From the NCBI RefSeq assembly GCF_029227915.1, contig NC_079880.1, positions 30,683,501-30,747,500 on the forward strand: DNA of 64,000 nucleotides. The letters are read 5' to 3'. The notes under the pieces are model-generated. The model had not been told where the DNA came from and made no database searches. It was given only the letters and a program-made list of their open reading frames with translations. The position numbers and the translations under genes were made by a program. Each line of letters opens with the position of its first letter. Position 1 is the stretch's first letter. The stretch is from Hydractinia symbiolongicarpus (lineage: Eukaryota; Cnidaria; Hydrozoa; Anthoathecata; Hydractiniidae). Below are positions 31,874 to 43,732 of the stretch, one piece after another.

Positions 31874-33870
31874 ATGATAAGAACTTAGTAATATTTTATT
31901 GTATATTGTACTTCATAAACTTGTGTAGATAGGGTTAATGTTGATACTTTAATTGAATCAAATTGAAACTTGCAAGCATAAATTTTCCCTTTTTCACCCA
32001 AATAGACATACCCGCGTCTCTCGCTTCCGCGAAAAAGAAAAAGAAAAACGTAAAAAAAATACCACCCCAACAACGAAAAAGACGTGTTGTATGACTTTGC
32101 TAATGACGCAGAAATTTCGCTAGTTGTTGAGTAAGAATACAATGGAGTCTCTCTAAAGTGGACACCATTGGTGTAAAGTCACTTTCAGAGCAAATTTCGC
32201 CGAAAACATGAATTTTTTATTTTTTGTTCTATTCCTTTCAAATCAAGGAAGGATATGTAATTTGATGAATGTGAAATTGTATTATTTATACGCTCTATTG
32301 TTATATAAACAAATAAAAACTAACAAATACATTGTATTTTATAATCTACTCGAAGAAATCTCGGATTGAAGTTTGCTTTCTTTTTGTTATTTGGAGATCC
32401 TCCACCTTTTTTCTTAATTGCATGTCTTGACTTCCTTGTCAATAATAGGGCTGCGACAAATTCTTATGTTTCCGACAGGCTTGGAAACAAGAACAAGCCA
32501 ATTCGGAAAACAAGACAGGTCGAGATATCCCCTGATTTTCTAATCGATCTAGTCCCCTCTACACGACATCTTGTAAAGTGAACGGTACGTTCCTAGGTTT
32601 CCCGGTGTTGCCCCCGGTTTTACATCCATTTTTGTCTGGAAGTTTTTTATCTTACCCGGGGTTTCAAAAAACAACACTGTGTAATAGTCTTACTCGACAA
32701 GTCGTCTAGTTTGCAATTTCTAAGAAAATCTCTTCCAAGTAACAAGCTCTCTTTAACAACATATATCCTAGTATTGTATACTCCTATGTTATGCTTGATT
32801 TCGGCATTAAATTTCCTTTTTAAAGTTAAGTGTTCGCCCTAGTAAGTTTCTAAAATTACGTCAGTTTTCTCGAGCTTATTGACTTCTCAAAACTGATTAT
32901 TATGTAACTTTTTGAAGACAATAGTGATTAAATAGCCAGTGTTTATTTCGAAACTAACAGTTCTATTGTTGATCACCTGCCTAATCGGAATAGTTAAGGT
33001 GGAAAAAATGACGCTGGATCTCAAACAATTTTCCGCACTCAGATCGCGCTTTTTAATTCGTAATTCTATTGTTCTTTGCTCACGTTGTCAAAATCAGAAA
33101 AATCTTTTACTTCAAGCGAGAATGGCTTCATTCACCGAAACAAATGTAATTAATTCTTGTATTCTTTAAGAGGGTACTTGTGACCACGCGGCTTTGTACT
33201 TATTGGTTTATGGTAATTCAGGGTTTGCTGTTAGGTGGATTTGAATTTTCTGTTGTCAGTATTTTTACCGCAGAAAAATTGTTTGAGACCAAACGCAAGT
33301 TTTTCTCGGTGCTTTCTTAACAAGCTGTATGTTTTGCTTCTAATAACAGTAAGAAAGACTGCAGTTTGCTTTAGTTCTTCTATTTTTACTAGCAAAAAAG
33401 TATAATTCCAAACGTTCAACATACTCCGTCCAGTCAACTCACCTAGAATTGAAATGTTCTATAAAACCAAGTAATGTAGCCATAGCCACACAGCACTGTA
33501 GAATATATTCAAAATATTTATGCAGGAACATTCTTCATATTCTTTTAAACATTGTAGTGTTTTGCATTGAGTGGATTTACCTTTGATCTGCATTTGTACC
33601 GATGCAAGACGTCTAGAAAATGTTCATCTTCATAAATTTTCTGATTAGTGGTTTCCAAAGCTCTACAAAAAGGTAAAAAAAATATGCAATGCAGATCCAA
33701 AGACAGATAGATAACAATGCTGCTGCAAATTTTAAAAAAAAAATCAGTTTCTCAGCTGCCCACTCTTAAAATGTTTCACTCTCAACGAAGTTCGTAATTA
33801 TGATGATTTGAAGAAGAATGTCCTTCTCCGTAGTTAACTTATACAATGGTTTCATTTATTTAATCTCATT
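31874..33870. other. Intergenic between the two tetraspan genes
   Basis: No exon recognised. Open frames at 32366-32581 and 32939-33169 lack domain or splice support; the latter begins with a hydrophobic stretch but uses a GTG start. Confidence 0.35.
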
Positions 33871-34429
33871 AATCACGGAGAGTGACACCACAACATAATT
33901 TTAGTGGGTCCACTGTATAAGCTATTTTTATTTTCAAATAAAATAAGAGTGAATGGTTATATATCCAGAAGTGCGACGTCGAGTAAAATAAGTTAGTCAA
34001 CACTTTGAACAGAAAAAGGTAAGATCGTTTCTATTTTTATTTTCTTGTATATTAAACTATTGTGGGATATTGGTTACTGTATGAACCTTTGCACTAGAAT
34101 AATGTTCCACAACCAGTAAAGACCTTCGTTTCCAGGGCTTTTTGCCTGCTTGATATGATAAATATATTTTATGTTTTTTCGTATTAAAAGGCAATCGTGG
34201 GAATGAGAATGGGCAATTTTAACTACTAACATGTGTTAAATAAATACTGCATCGAACACTTCAAGTATTCTTAATTCGGTCACTGCAGAAAATATTTTAA
34301 AGATATTTTTTTTAGGTCTAGGAATGCACAGGGCCGATAGTCTTGATTTTTTTTGTTAAAGAGACAGTATATTTCATGTGTTGTTAAAATTGTCTTCATT
34401 TTAGATATTATTCCCTGATAAAAGCAGAA

Positions 34430-35029
34430 ATGGTTGAAGTACACTTTATTCTCAACATCGTCCATTTAGTGTTATGTGCAGCGACACTAGCGGGCGGTAT
34501 AGCATACATATACGCCCCTGAACACTCAGACGATAATGTGACATTACTAAAAAATCTATACGTGCCTATCTGGGCTCCAATTTTATTGGCAGTAAACCCA
34601 ATATTAGGACTGATAGGAAAATGTACAGGTGTTCGTGCTTTCTTTCACGTTAAGCTCGGTTTCGATATTTGGCAAATTTTCTTGTGGAGTATTGGCACGA
34701 TATTCTACGCGACGCTCATGCCGGAATATCGCAAATGTTTTCGTAACACGCACAATCAAGACGGAAACTTTAACAAACACAATGGTCTTAAATTCATGTT
34801 AGGACCGCGTTGTTTCGGATCGAACACTGGTATAATTGGTGCATATTCATCAGCAGACGAGGATAGCATTCGTTTGGAGTATAGGATAGTTATATATATC
34901 ACTGTGATGTACTCCATACAAACAATTTGTTTGATAGCATCAATTGTATCCTACTTTAAAGAGATTGGATGGGGTAACAGCTTTCGAGAAAGCAGCCAAC
35001 GAGAGTCTATAGCACTCGAAACTGCTTAA
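34430..35029 (+). CDS. Four-transmembrane protein, paralogue 2 of a tandem pair
   Basis: A 199-codon frame close to the gene at 31283. The first 75 residues are almost the same, and the last transmembrane helix is conserved. The outer loop differs (a stretch around 'NFNKHNGLKFML' replaces 'SSDSDRFWLRP'), though both loop cysteines remain (Cys103 and the Cys of 'GPRCFGSN'). The C-terminal cysteine cluster is lost: the tail reads 'IGWGNSFRESSQRES'. The leader exon ends at 34018 with donor gtaaga, and the coding exon starts at 34405 after 'ttttag', giving a 386-bp intron. The CRE sites and TATA box of paralogue 1 are not found at the matching place upstream, so the two are probably regulated differently. 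Function unknown. Confidence 0.85.
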   Translation: MVEVHFILNIVHLVLCAATLAGGIAYIYAPEHSDDNVTLLKNLYVPIWAPILLAVNPILGLIGKCTGVRAFFHVKLGFDIWQIFLWSIGTIFYATLMPEYRKCFRNTHNQDGNFNKHNGLKFMLGPRCFGSNTGIIGAYSSADEDSIRLEYRIVIYITVMYSIQTICLIASIVSYFKEIGWGNSFRESSQRESIALETA

Positions 35030-35420
35030 ATGATAAATATTCTTTGCGTATTGTATGTTATAAACACTCTTAAATGATTCAAAATCTAAATACTCAATCT
35101 TCGATACCATAATTGAATCAAATTAAAACTTGTTGGCCTAAACTGTAATTGCCGCGTCTTTCTTTCTTTTTTATTTTGCCGTTAAAGAATATACAGTTTT
35201 CCGTAAGAATAAAATACAAATCTAAAGCTATTATATCGTATAATCTAAAGATAGGATTGCATATGCTAAAAATATTAGCTAGAGAGGTAAAAAATGGCAG
35301 GAGCGAGAAGAAGTCTATAATAGCCTTATCACTAAGCCCCCAACCTATATAAAAGGTTAGCATTGAAGATGATGAGGAGTTGTGTTATATGTGTCGTACG
35401 TTGTAACTTTCGTGTGTTCT
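35030..35420. other. 3' flank of tetraspan gene 2
   Basis: Short open frames on both strands (35118-35363) overlap and appear accidental. No other feature. Confidence 0.35.
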
Positions 35421-35640
35421 AAAATAAATATAGATTGTCAGTAGTCAATAGTTTATGTTTTAGTTTATGTTTGAATTCGTTATGTGATGTAATAGTTTTC
35501 ATGTCGTTATCAAGAAATGTATTCCACAATTTAGGTCCTCTGCTAGTTATAGAGAACTTTGTGATTGTATAATTAATCCTAGGTTGAAAAAAACTGTTAA
35601 TTGAAAATCTGGATGAATATTTATGTTGTATCTTCTGAAG
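35421..35640 (-). pseudogene. LINE reverse-transcriptase C-terminal tail, 5'-truncated
   Basis: The minus-strand frame reads 'QHKYSSRFSINSFFQPRIN', then 'TSRGPKLWNTFLDNDMK' and 'FKHKLKHKLLTTDNLYLF' before a stop. This is the C-terminal end seen after the reverse transcriptase of jockey/CR1-type LINEs (the RGP-LWN block). Such short 3' pieces are the usual product of incomplete target-primed reverse transcription. Confidence 0.75.
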
Positions 35641-36540
35641 CTTTGGCGGATAACAGCTTTGGCGGATTTAGAGATATATTAACCCTTATTAGGCCTGAAA
35701 TTTTTTGGAGCTCTAAAGAACAGGGATGGAAAGGCGGGGGTGGGGTGCTCCTCTCCAAATGCTCTCATCACATAATGCTGCCATAGACGGAAAAAAATCA
35801 TTTTTCAAATTTACTTCTTTGATGTAGTCCGGATATCTGGCCTCGATATACAAAGGAAACACTGTCGCGTGAAACAAAATTCAAGATTTCTTTTTTCCTG
35901 AAATAAATGGTAGCTACTGTTTAAAAAGTATCAAAATTCGATAAAGAAAAATGGTTTAGATGTATGTGGCATCGTAAATTGAGTGAAACCTCTCCCAATC
36001 GGACTTTTATACAGCACAAAAAGTTTGATTTGACCCTGCTAAATCCTTTGAAAATTTTCTGCAGCTCAAACATTTTAAAATAGATCGATTTTGCATAACA
36101 CAAACAGCGCATTTTAGGCTCATGTAAACATTGTGATTTTTTTTTTAAATAATTTTTTATCATTCGTTTCTTTATTATCCAAGCAATGACCTTCTTTCAA
36201 TCTGTTAAAGTAATAATTACGAATCAATTTCGACAACACAAACAACAACACATTTTATTTCATCAAAACTCGCCAAAGATAGGCTTTGTTACTTAATGAG
36301 CCGTTTTTATAACAAAAAGCGGCAGGTATTACAAAACAGGCGTCGTTTTTGAAACTTTGCCTTAACGCGAAATCCCGTGGGGAAATTCTTATAAGCGGCG
36401 GTACGGTTGCCAGTATCCCGCTCTTACTATAATTATACTAAAATCACTTTGTGTTTATATGGAAAAATTTTGTCCAGAAACAATTTAGTCCTGTCCTTGC
36501 TAGGTGGGATCCCGCTTGTACTAAGCAGAATCCTGCCTCA
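35641..36540. other. Non-coding stretch
   Basis: No gene or element recognised. Confidence 0.35.
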
Positions 36541-36726
36541 GATGGGACGTTTTTTCTATGTAAACACGCCGTCCTGGAACGTAAAAGATGGGACATTTTT
36601 TTCTATATAATCACACCGTCCTGGAACGAAAGAGATGGGACGCTTTTTCTATATAAACACACCATCCTGAAACGAAAGAGATGGGACGTTTTTTCTATAT
36701 AAACACACCGTCCTGGAACGAAAGAG
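36541..36726. repeat. 46-bp tandem repeat, four copies
   Basis: Units start at 36541, 36587, 36634 and 36680, with the core 'gatgggacgttttttctata' then 'taaacacaccgtcctggaac'. Each unit holds a 'ctatataa' TATA-like word. The array ends about 20 bp before the TTAA element at 36747. Confidence 0.9.
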
Positions 36727-36746
36727 GTAACTTCAGCATATTTTAA

Positions 36747-37690
36747 GGTGGTTCCCCTAGAAAAAATTTCTAAATTTAAGAATTGTCTTTTAGCTGTTTT
36801 TTGACAGCAAATTTATCTTAGAATACCGTGGCAAGTAGTACTTTTGACAAATTTAGGTTTTTATTGCGCATTCTGCAACTTTTTCCAACCAACCGCAAAT
36901 ATAAATGCATAGCAACGCCCATAGTATTTATTTTTACATTTTTGGACAGCTTTCTTGCCCCTCCGTCGATGTTTAATTCCTTGCAATAGCTAGGTGATAC
37001 TTTAGGGCCTCCTAAGACAATATATGACAGTTCTGAATATTAAATGTGGTGTTCTATATGGAGTCAGAAAGCTGTCGTAACGATGCACCCTGCGAAGTGA
37101 ACTCGTCATCAATTAGACTTAAGACTTAAGGTCCTAGGTATTTGGTGCTTTTTAGGTGGAAATAGTGCTGTTGTAACCTTTTGTCGATCCACAAGCCAAG
37201 AATTCTCAAGATCGAAGTACATACGCCTTACAATTTCTTCTGTGGATGCAGGCATTAGTACCACCTAGCCTTTAAATGAAGCCGATTTTCAAATCAAAGT
37301 TTTGTCCTTCAGTTATTTTGTCGAGATATTGCCTGTTCCGCCCTGTTTTAGCTTTTCAGTCGTAAAAAAAAACTACCGCATCAGTTCTCTGGAAGACGAG
37401 TCAGCCTTGCAAAAATGCGCTTCACTTAATCCATACACGTGACCCTTGAGGAACAAAAGCGGTCAAAAAGGCACTCGAAATAACGCATGTTATTAGGTTA
37501 ATTGGTTGGGCGTCGAGCAGCAAAATGTCATATTTTGCCTATACTTCTCCTAGCAACGGGTAACCATGGCAACCAATTAATGAAATTTTTGACTTAATTT
37601 TGTCGTACCGTCACATACTATGATATCCTCATCAAAGTATTGTCAGCAAACACAATCGTCTGTGATATAATTTTTTTCTAGGGGAACCTC
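36747..37690. mobile_element. TTAA-flanked non-autonomous DNA element (piggyBac-type MITE)
   Basis: The left end 'ggtggttcccctagaaaaaa' at 36747 and right end 'ttttttctaggggaacctc' finishing at 37690 are near-perfect inverted repeats. They are bounded by TTAA on both sides (36743-36746 and 37691-37694), the target duplication typical of piggyBac. The 944-bp interior has no long open frame. Diverged relatives of its interior sit in each unit of the CFAP299 exon-1 array. Confidence 0.85.
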
Positions 37691-37694
37691 TTAA

Positions 37695-39809
37695 TTTAAA
37701 GAGAACTTTATTCTATTTAAAGCGAGAAAAAATCTGTCAAACATCCCTTCCCACCTCTCATGTAAACACTCCCCTAATTATTTATCTATTTATTTATTTA
37801 TTTTCTTAAGAGGAGCCTTCGTATGTGTAACTTCTTCATGCCGCCAACACCGAGTATGACTGGAGAAATATAACTCAAAACTTCTTTTTTAAAATGTTTA
37901 CCTAAACTCTCTGACAGCCAAACTGATGTGCTTTTGATTTTTGTTTACTAGAGGGAGAGCGTTTCCTTAACCTTCAATTTCGCAGCCATCATTTCCCGTT
38001 AATAAAATTTTCATTAAAATGTTTTCTTATTTGATTTTTTGCGTTAATGTCATCCTGTTTTAGAGTTACCCCACAAAAAATGCGCGGATCGCCATCTTGG
38101 TCACAGGCTACGTAGTTTTTTTTTCTTTGTATCGCAAAATACTTTAGAATAAGATAGGTTTGACCACAGCTGTTAGTTCTGTGTACAAAGTTCTTTTCAT
38201 AAAACCATGTTGAGACATAAACTTTATTTTTGAAAGTTAAGCACACTCGTCACCAGGTTCAGATTTCAATTTACAACATGCTCCGACAGGAAACAGATAT
38301 TACTTCCAATGCTCCTTCCTGGTTGCAAATAAAACAATGTGCATTATCATGAAATATTTGGTGAAATGCGTTATAATTGTTATTTTATTATCTGGGGGTG
38401 CATAGTCGTCGACAGGATGCATATCAGTTATAGCAATCCATGACATGTTTTTCATATTTATACATCCATCAATTATTTTTTTGCATACTTGGTGTGTAAT
38501 AACCATGTTAACAAATTCCGTTGCTACGTGTCAACAAAACGCGTTGCTACGTGTCAACAAGACACGTTGTAGTGATGCGAATGTCATTTTTTAGTTACGG
38601 TGTGAATTATAATAAAACTGAGAAAGCGATAGCAACGACGGAAAGGCTTTGTTTTTAAGTTTATATTTCAAATTATTTCACAGCAACTCGTAATCAAGTT
38701 CTGCCTTTGATTTAAAGACGGCCATAGACGTTCGTTTTAACATTCAGCAATAGATTTTGCCTCATAACATCCAACATAATTCCCATCATAGTTGACATCA
38801 AGCAAAGCAATGATTTGAAATTGTTTTAATTCAAAAATTGACAGGGTGTGGTGAGTCAGATTGTAAACATGAGATAGAAAAAATAGCGTCTCATAACCGT
38901 CATTATTGTTTTTAAATAATGATTCGCAATAATTAAAATAATTAATGTTTTGCTCAGCTTAACTTACGATGAGGTAGCGTTTTTGACATACTTTCGATAT
39001 AGTATGAAGTTTTACCGTCATTGAGATGTCTACAGGACATAATATCGCCCACATGGTTTTTGTTTGAGATAACAACCCGAAATATTATAATTTGAAATAA
39101 AACCAAGAATCAATGATTACCAAGTCACGTTGGATCATTCTTTTGTTTGGGAATCAAAACAACACAATTCTTGATAACTTAAAGAATTTTCTTCTTATAA
39201 ATAGTATAAATTTACATATCAACACGAATCAATTATAGAAAGAACCTCGTTTGCAGTTTCAGGTTTTGAACTGAAAAAGAGGTCGCTTCTGATCAGATAG
39301 TATAATTTGCAGAAAGTAAAAAAATAATGCAAGTTGTACACTTCTAGAATCTGCAGGATTTAATAACGGTGAACATATTTCTTTTACTACAAGATCTTCA
39401 ACATAGCTAATATGGCATTCTGGGAGACCAGGTTGATAAAAAAACGTCTTACGTCACTGCTTGCAAAATTCTTTTTGTTGTTGTCAGCAACAAAAAAAAT
39501 GTAAACAAAAACTATCAGAATTATTTTTCCAAAGATTGGATTGGTGACTCATCCTAAACACATTTAATGAATGTAGCACATATAATCTTAAACGTTTGCA
39601 TGTCAGTATACCTTTTTGGCTTGTCAAGCTCACTGTCGTAGTTATAACAGTAATTGTAGTTATCAAGACATAACGACAGCGCGATAATCGAGCCCAAACC
39701 GCGCCATAGTCGAACACATTTAGGGCTATAATTAGCATTCCAGGGGCAGTATTTCTTAATCTTACGTAGCCTGGTACAGTTTTGATTGATGTAGTTGTAA
39801 TTATCCAGT
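37695..39809. other. Non-coding stretch downstream of receptor 2
   Basis: A short (TTTA)n-like run lies near 37785-37805. A 19-bp direct repeat 'cgttgctacgtgtcaacaa' occurs at 38519 and 38542. No gene supported. Confidence 0.4.
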
Positions 39810-40973
39810 CTAAATGACAGTAGTGATCGAATTAATAGTTCCGGTTGCCGTATTTGTGAACATAAATTCTTCGTGAATTTCTTGTTTACGGTGCCAGCAC
39901 AGACAGCACTTTTCTCTTGTATAACTCTGCTTGGTGATTATGTAAACAATTGGAAATAGCACGCATTTGAGCAATGCTATACCGTAGGAGTATTGTATGG
40001 CGTCCAAGTTGGCAATCATAACCTCTTTGTTGTTTACCACGCTTAAGATTACAACAACAGTAACCGGAAGCCAGAGGAATAAAAACAGCATGGCGTAATG
40101 TTGAATCAACTTTAAATCTTTCACGTCAAATATTAAATTGACTTTTAAGCGGCAATTTTCTTTGCTTGTTTTGTTGCCAGTAGCCATGGTGATGGGAACA
40201 GAGTTCTCATAAACCTGTTTTTGCCTCAAACGATTGTTTCTCTTTGTGGAAGAAATTTGTTTAATTGTGTACGCTTGCCCGTCATTTTCGTCTGTAGTAT
40301 GGTCGTTTTGAAAATGTAACGTGTTACTAGAATAACAGCTACTTGTTTGCGAGCTTATTGTCCGCATGTAATATAGCATCGACTCTTCATGTCGCCGTAA
40401 AGTTATGGATATTTTAATAAACAGAAATGCGAAAAGGAAACAAGATGGTACGATAAAAGATGGAAAAATTATTTTCTCGTACAATTCAAAACGATCGAAT
40501 TTGTCCATTCGTAAATAGTAACGAAACATGCCGTAAACTGTCGCAACAAATAAAATGGACAAAATCCATATTAACACTAACATTCTCACAATCACTTGTC
40601 GATAAATTGTCCGATAATATGGTTTCGTCAAAGCGATTAATTTTAGAACAGTTAACGCTATTAGTGTCAACGTCGTAATTATTAACGAAGTGCGTAACAG
40701 AAAATTTTCGATTATTACGATATATTCCCAAAATAAATTTCCACTATCTTTTCTGTTTTCGCAATGAAAAATATACAACACTCGCAAGAGGATGAGTAAA
40801 AATCCTGTCGTTAAATCGCAAATAGATAAATTTAAGATGAACGCCGTTGTTGTGTCCATGAGTTTGTCCTTCTTTTTTAGAAAAACCAACAAAATTTGTG
40901 ACATGTTTGCGAGCATAATCAAACCTCCCAATATCGGTACACAATATTCATACTTGTACACAAAGAAAGTCAT
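39810..40973 (-). CDS. Orphan seven-transmembrane receptor (rhodopsin-like GPCR), intronless
   Basis: A single 387-codon frame with hydrophobic segments at about residues 10-33, 42-67, 81-113, 128-149, 167-190, 291-311 and 326-347, and a long third inner loop (about 192-285) rich in Ser, Thr, Asn and basic residues. It is probably a plasma-membrane receptor signalling through G proteins; the ligand is unknown. Family marks: 'LNLSICDLTTG' in helix 2 with Asp53, 'FLFLWLP' in helix 6 (Trp301, Pro303), and a helix 7 ending 'FPIVY' in place of NPxxY. The DRY box is Leu-Lys-Leu (110-112, in 'ALTVLKLIALTKPYY'), which is unusual and could mean altered coupling. The tail has Cys356, Cys357 and Cys359, likely lipid-anchored. 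I chose the first Met; Met20 and Met24 would be inside helix 1. Other open frames overlapping it are by-products. Confidence 0.82.
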   Translation of the reverse strand: MTFFVYKYEYCVPILGGLIMLANMSQILLVFLKKKDKLMDTTTAFILNLSICDLTTGFLLILLRVLYIFHCENRKDSGNLFWEYIVIIENFLLRTSLIITTLTLIALTVLKLIALTKPYYRTIYRQVIVRMLVLIWILSILFVATVYGMFRYYLRMDKFDRFELYEKIIFPSFIVPSCFLFAFLFIKISITLRRHEESMLYYMRTISSQTSSCYSSNTLHFQNDHTTDENDGQAYTIKQISSTKRNNRLRQKQVYENSVPITMATGNKTSKENCRLKVNLIFDVKDLKLIQHYAMLFLFLWLPVTVVVILSVVNNKEVMIANLDAIQYSYGIALLKCVLFPIVYIITKQSYTREKCCLCWHRKQEIHEEFMFTNTATGTINSITTVI

Positions 40974-43732
40974 TGCTTTTATAAACTTGAACTTAGTAAA
41001 ATATACCCGCTTGTATTCACTGTTTATGCACCCAGATTGAACTCATTCAAGTTAAGCTCTATGATAATTGCCCTTAGGATTATTCTTTAATCCTTTACGA
41101 TTTCGATCGTGTTCGATTTGTTCCGACCATTCATTAACTTTTCTAATGTTTATTTTCAATATTTTCTAACTTTTCTTTGAAGCTACCACGAATGAGTACA
41201 GACCATTGAGAACAATTTATCACACAATAAAAAATCTTTGTAAACTCAACTTAACACCAACTTATAAAGGATTTCTTTTTATTAACGAAACTTGAAAAAA
41301 ATCTTTCATGTAACCACTCTGCTAAGGAAGTCATAAACTACTCCAATGAGGTTGAAACAAAGTTGCAATTTCTGTTTTCGTCGCATCTATTGTTGACAAA
41401 AGAGACTCTCATTAATTAGGAATAATAGATGTTTAATTAACCGACGGTATATTGACGTCCGTCATCTCGTCGTCATCAAAGTAAAAGTACGCTTTGTTTA
41501 TATGATGGTCAAATCCAGTTCGTTTATAATCTTCGTTTTTGTACATGGACCAAGACATTCAAATATGTCAGGGATGTTTTATGTTTAAAGCAGTTTTTTT
41601 ACCTTACAAAAAAGCGATTTTCCTTACTTTTTTGCAAACGCCGAAGAAATCGCGCTTCTTATCAGAAAAATTTTAATCAAAGGGTCTGTAAAACGGAATA
41701 CGTTTTTCGACTGCAACGGCTTACACAAATTGAGGCCGTGGTCAAGTTTATAGCACAATATTTTATCAGACATGAGACATAAAACATGAGACATCTCCAA
41801 ATAGTGTTAACAGTACGCTCACCTTTGACAAGCTGAAGTAAACAAAATCAGTCAACTACAGTTTGCAATATGGGTTTTATCTCAGTGCGACATATAAAAC
41901 ATGACTCGCATGTCTGTGGTCACGCCTAATTTAATTCAAACAAGGTAAATCAGCGAAAGGAAACGATGGTTATTAATTAACATATGGCTAGTGCACATCT
42001 GTTCAAATATTAACGACGTGGTTTATAAAACCTCGTTACTGCAACGATCTATTATTTACTGAGCACGATGCTTTTTCATAGAGCTTGAAAGAGCAAGCTT
42101 TTTGGATATATTGCATCACTTCTTGCAAAACGTTTAACATAGATCGGCCTTCCAATGCGCTTATTCCCGCGAAAAATGCTTGTTTTTTCCGGTGTGTTGC
42201 AAGCGAATGAGATTTTAAGGTGGTGAAGAATCATTGCTTTTAGGTAATGGTGATGTATAATGATGGTTTCTAGATTATACCTGCCATCAGACTATTTGGG
42301 AAAGAATTGAATTACAGTTTTCTCTAAAGAAGATTCATTCCATTATGTCACTACTTCATCATTACTTAAAAATGTTCAAACGAAACAAGCAGACGGATGT
42401 TGCTATGTTTCGTAAATATGTAATAGATAACAACACACATTTGGTTAGAAGGAACACAGAGTTTTCGTCAAAAGTCTGAGTAACTTTCGAAAAAAATGTA
42501 TTTGCAAACGTTAAAATTCTCAGCCTTTCTTAGGACCTTTGTCAAGTTTTAACGACGAGCTTCAGTTTCTCACAATAATGCTTCTATCAAAAGACATTTT
42601 AAGCAAGTCCATACTAAAGCAAGTTTATTTTTTTAATTATTATTTTTTTAGATGACTTTTATGTAATTTAGTTAGCTAGTCTCCAGTACTTTTTTGAATC
42701 GTTGGTAAAGTTATATATAAACGTGGCGGGAAAATAAAGAGCAGTTGACCAACGTTCAGAATTGGGTATCTAAAGGATGATTTACGTTTTTAAAATTTTA
42801 TTCATTTGAATGCATTGCCTTATTGGGAATAAAACCAAGAATAATGACTTAGTTTGATCAGCCTATTTTTATTTAAAGTTTCCAAATTTGTTCCTACTTA
42901 AAGTCAATCGATAATTTTTCATATTAACAATAATAACGAGGAACCTTTTTTATATGTCTAAGATTAAATTTTAGTCTAGTGGAAGGGGACCGACACACTC
43001 GTCACTAAAATTTTCCTCGCTTTTTAATTTGTTCAGACTAGCCTAAACACAGTTATCATCCCCCGATGAGGTTCCACGACTTAATGAAGGTAAAATCAGT
43101 GAAAGAGTCGTTAAACATTATGACTCCAACGTGTCAATGTCAACCTTCATAAAGATACTCATTTTCGTGAAGGTCCTTGACACATAATTGTTATGGTTTG
43201 TGTTCATCACTTTTGTCCTGTTTTAGATGACCCCTAGTTATTATAAATAGCTGAACTGAAGCACAAACATGAGTTTATAATTAACTACAAGAGTGGCTAA
43301 TTGCCACTCAAGTTCCGTTTTTTTTGTTATACCACCTCAAAATAACGCAATGAGCAGACATTATATTCATTAGAAAGCTAAAAACCAACCTCGCTTACAG
43401 ACGGTATGGGCAAGGTTAACTTAAAATCTACTACGTAGCAAGTAGTATCAAACAAAGAGATATTTTTCTCATTAACAAAAAGTTAACAAATGAAGCAGTT
43501 CTTTTTCTTAGTCAATGATATTCTGCAAATTGGACAAGGAAAAAAATTACAAAATTTGTCCGATGATAAAATGTCGTGTTCCTAATTTCCATCTAATTTT
43601 CGGAAATTAGCCAAATCATCCAAATGAATAAGCGCTCTATGATGTGCATTACTATTGTGTACAAAAATTGGCACCTCTGTATTATTACAGGACACATACA
43701 AATTTTTAGCGAAGTGATGTCAACGGCAACAC
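40974..43732. other. Long non-coding stretch
   Basis: It contains the upstream region of receptor 2 (minus strand) and nothing else that I can support. No repeat family, RNA gene or exon recognised. Confidence 0.35.

Noticed and set aside
32939-33169. Secreted peptide precursor starting with a hydrophobic stretch
   Set aside because: It needs a GTG start, and no cleavage sites or repeats of a peptide precursor are visible.
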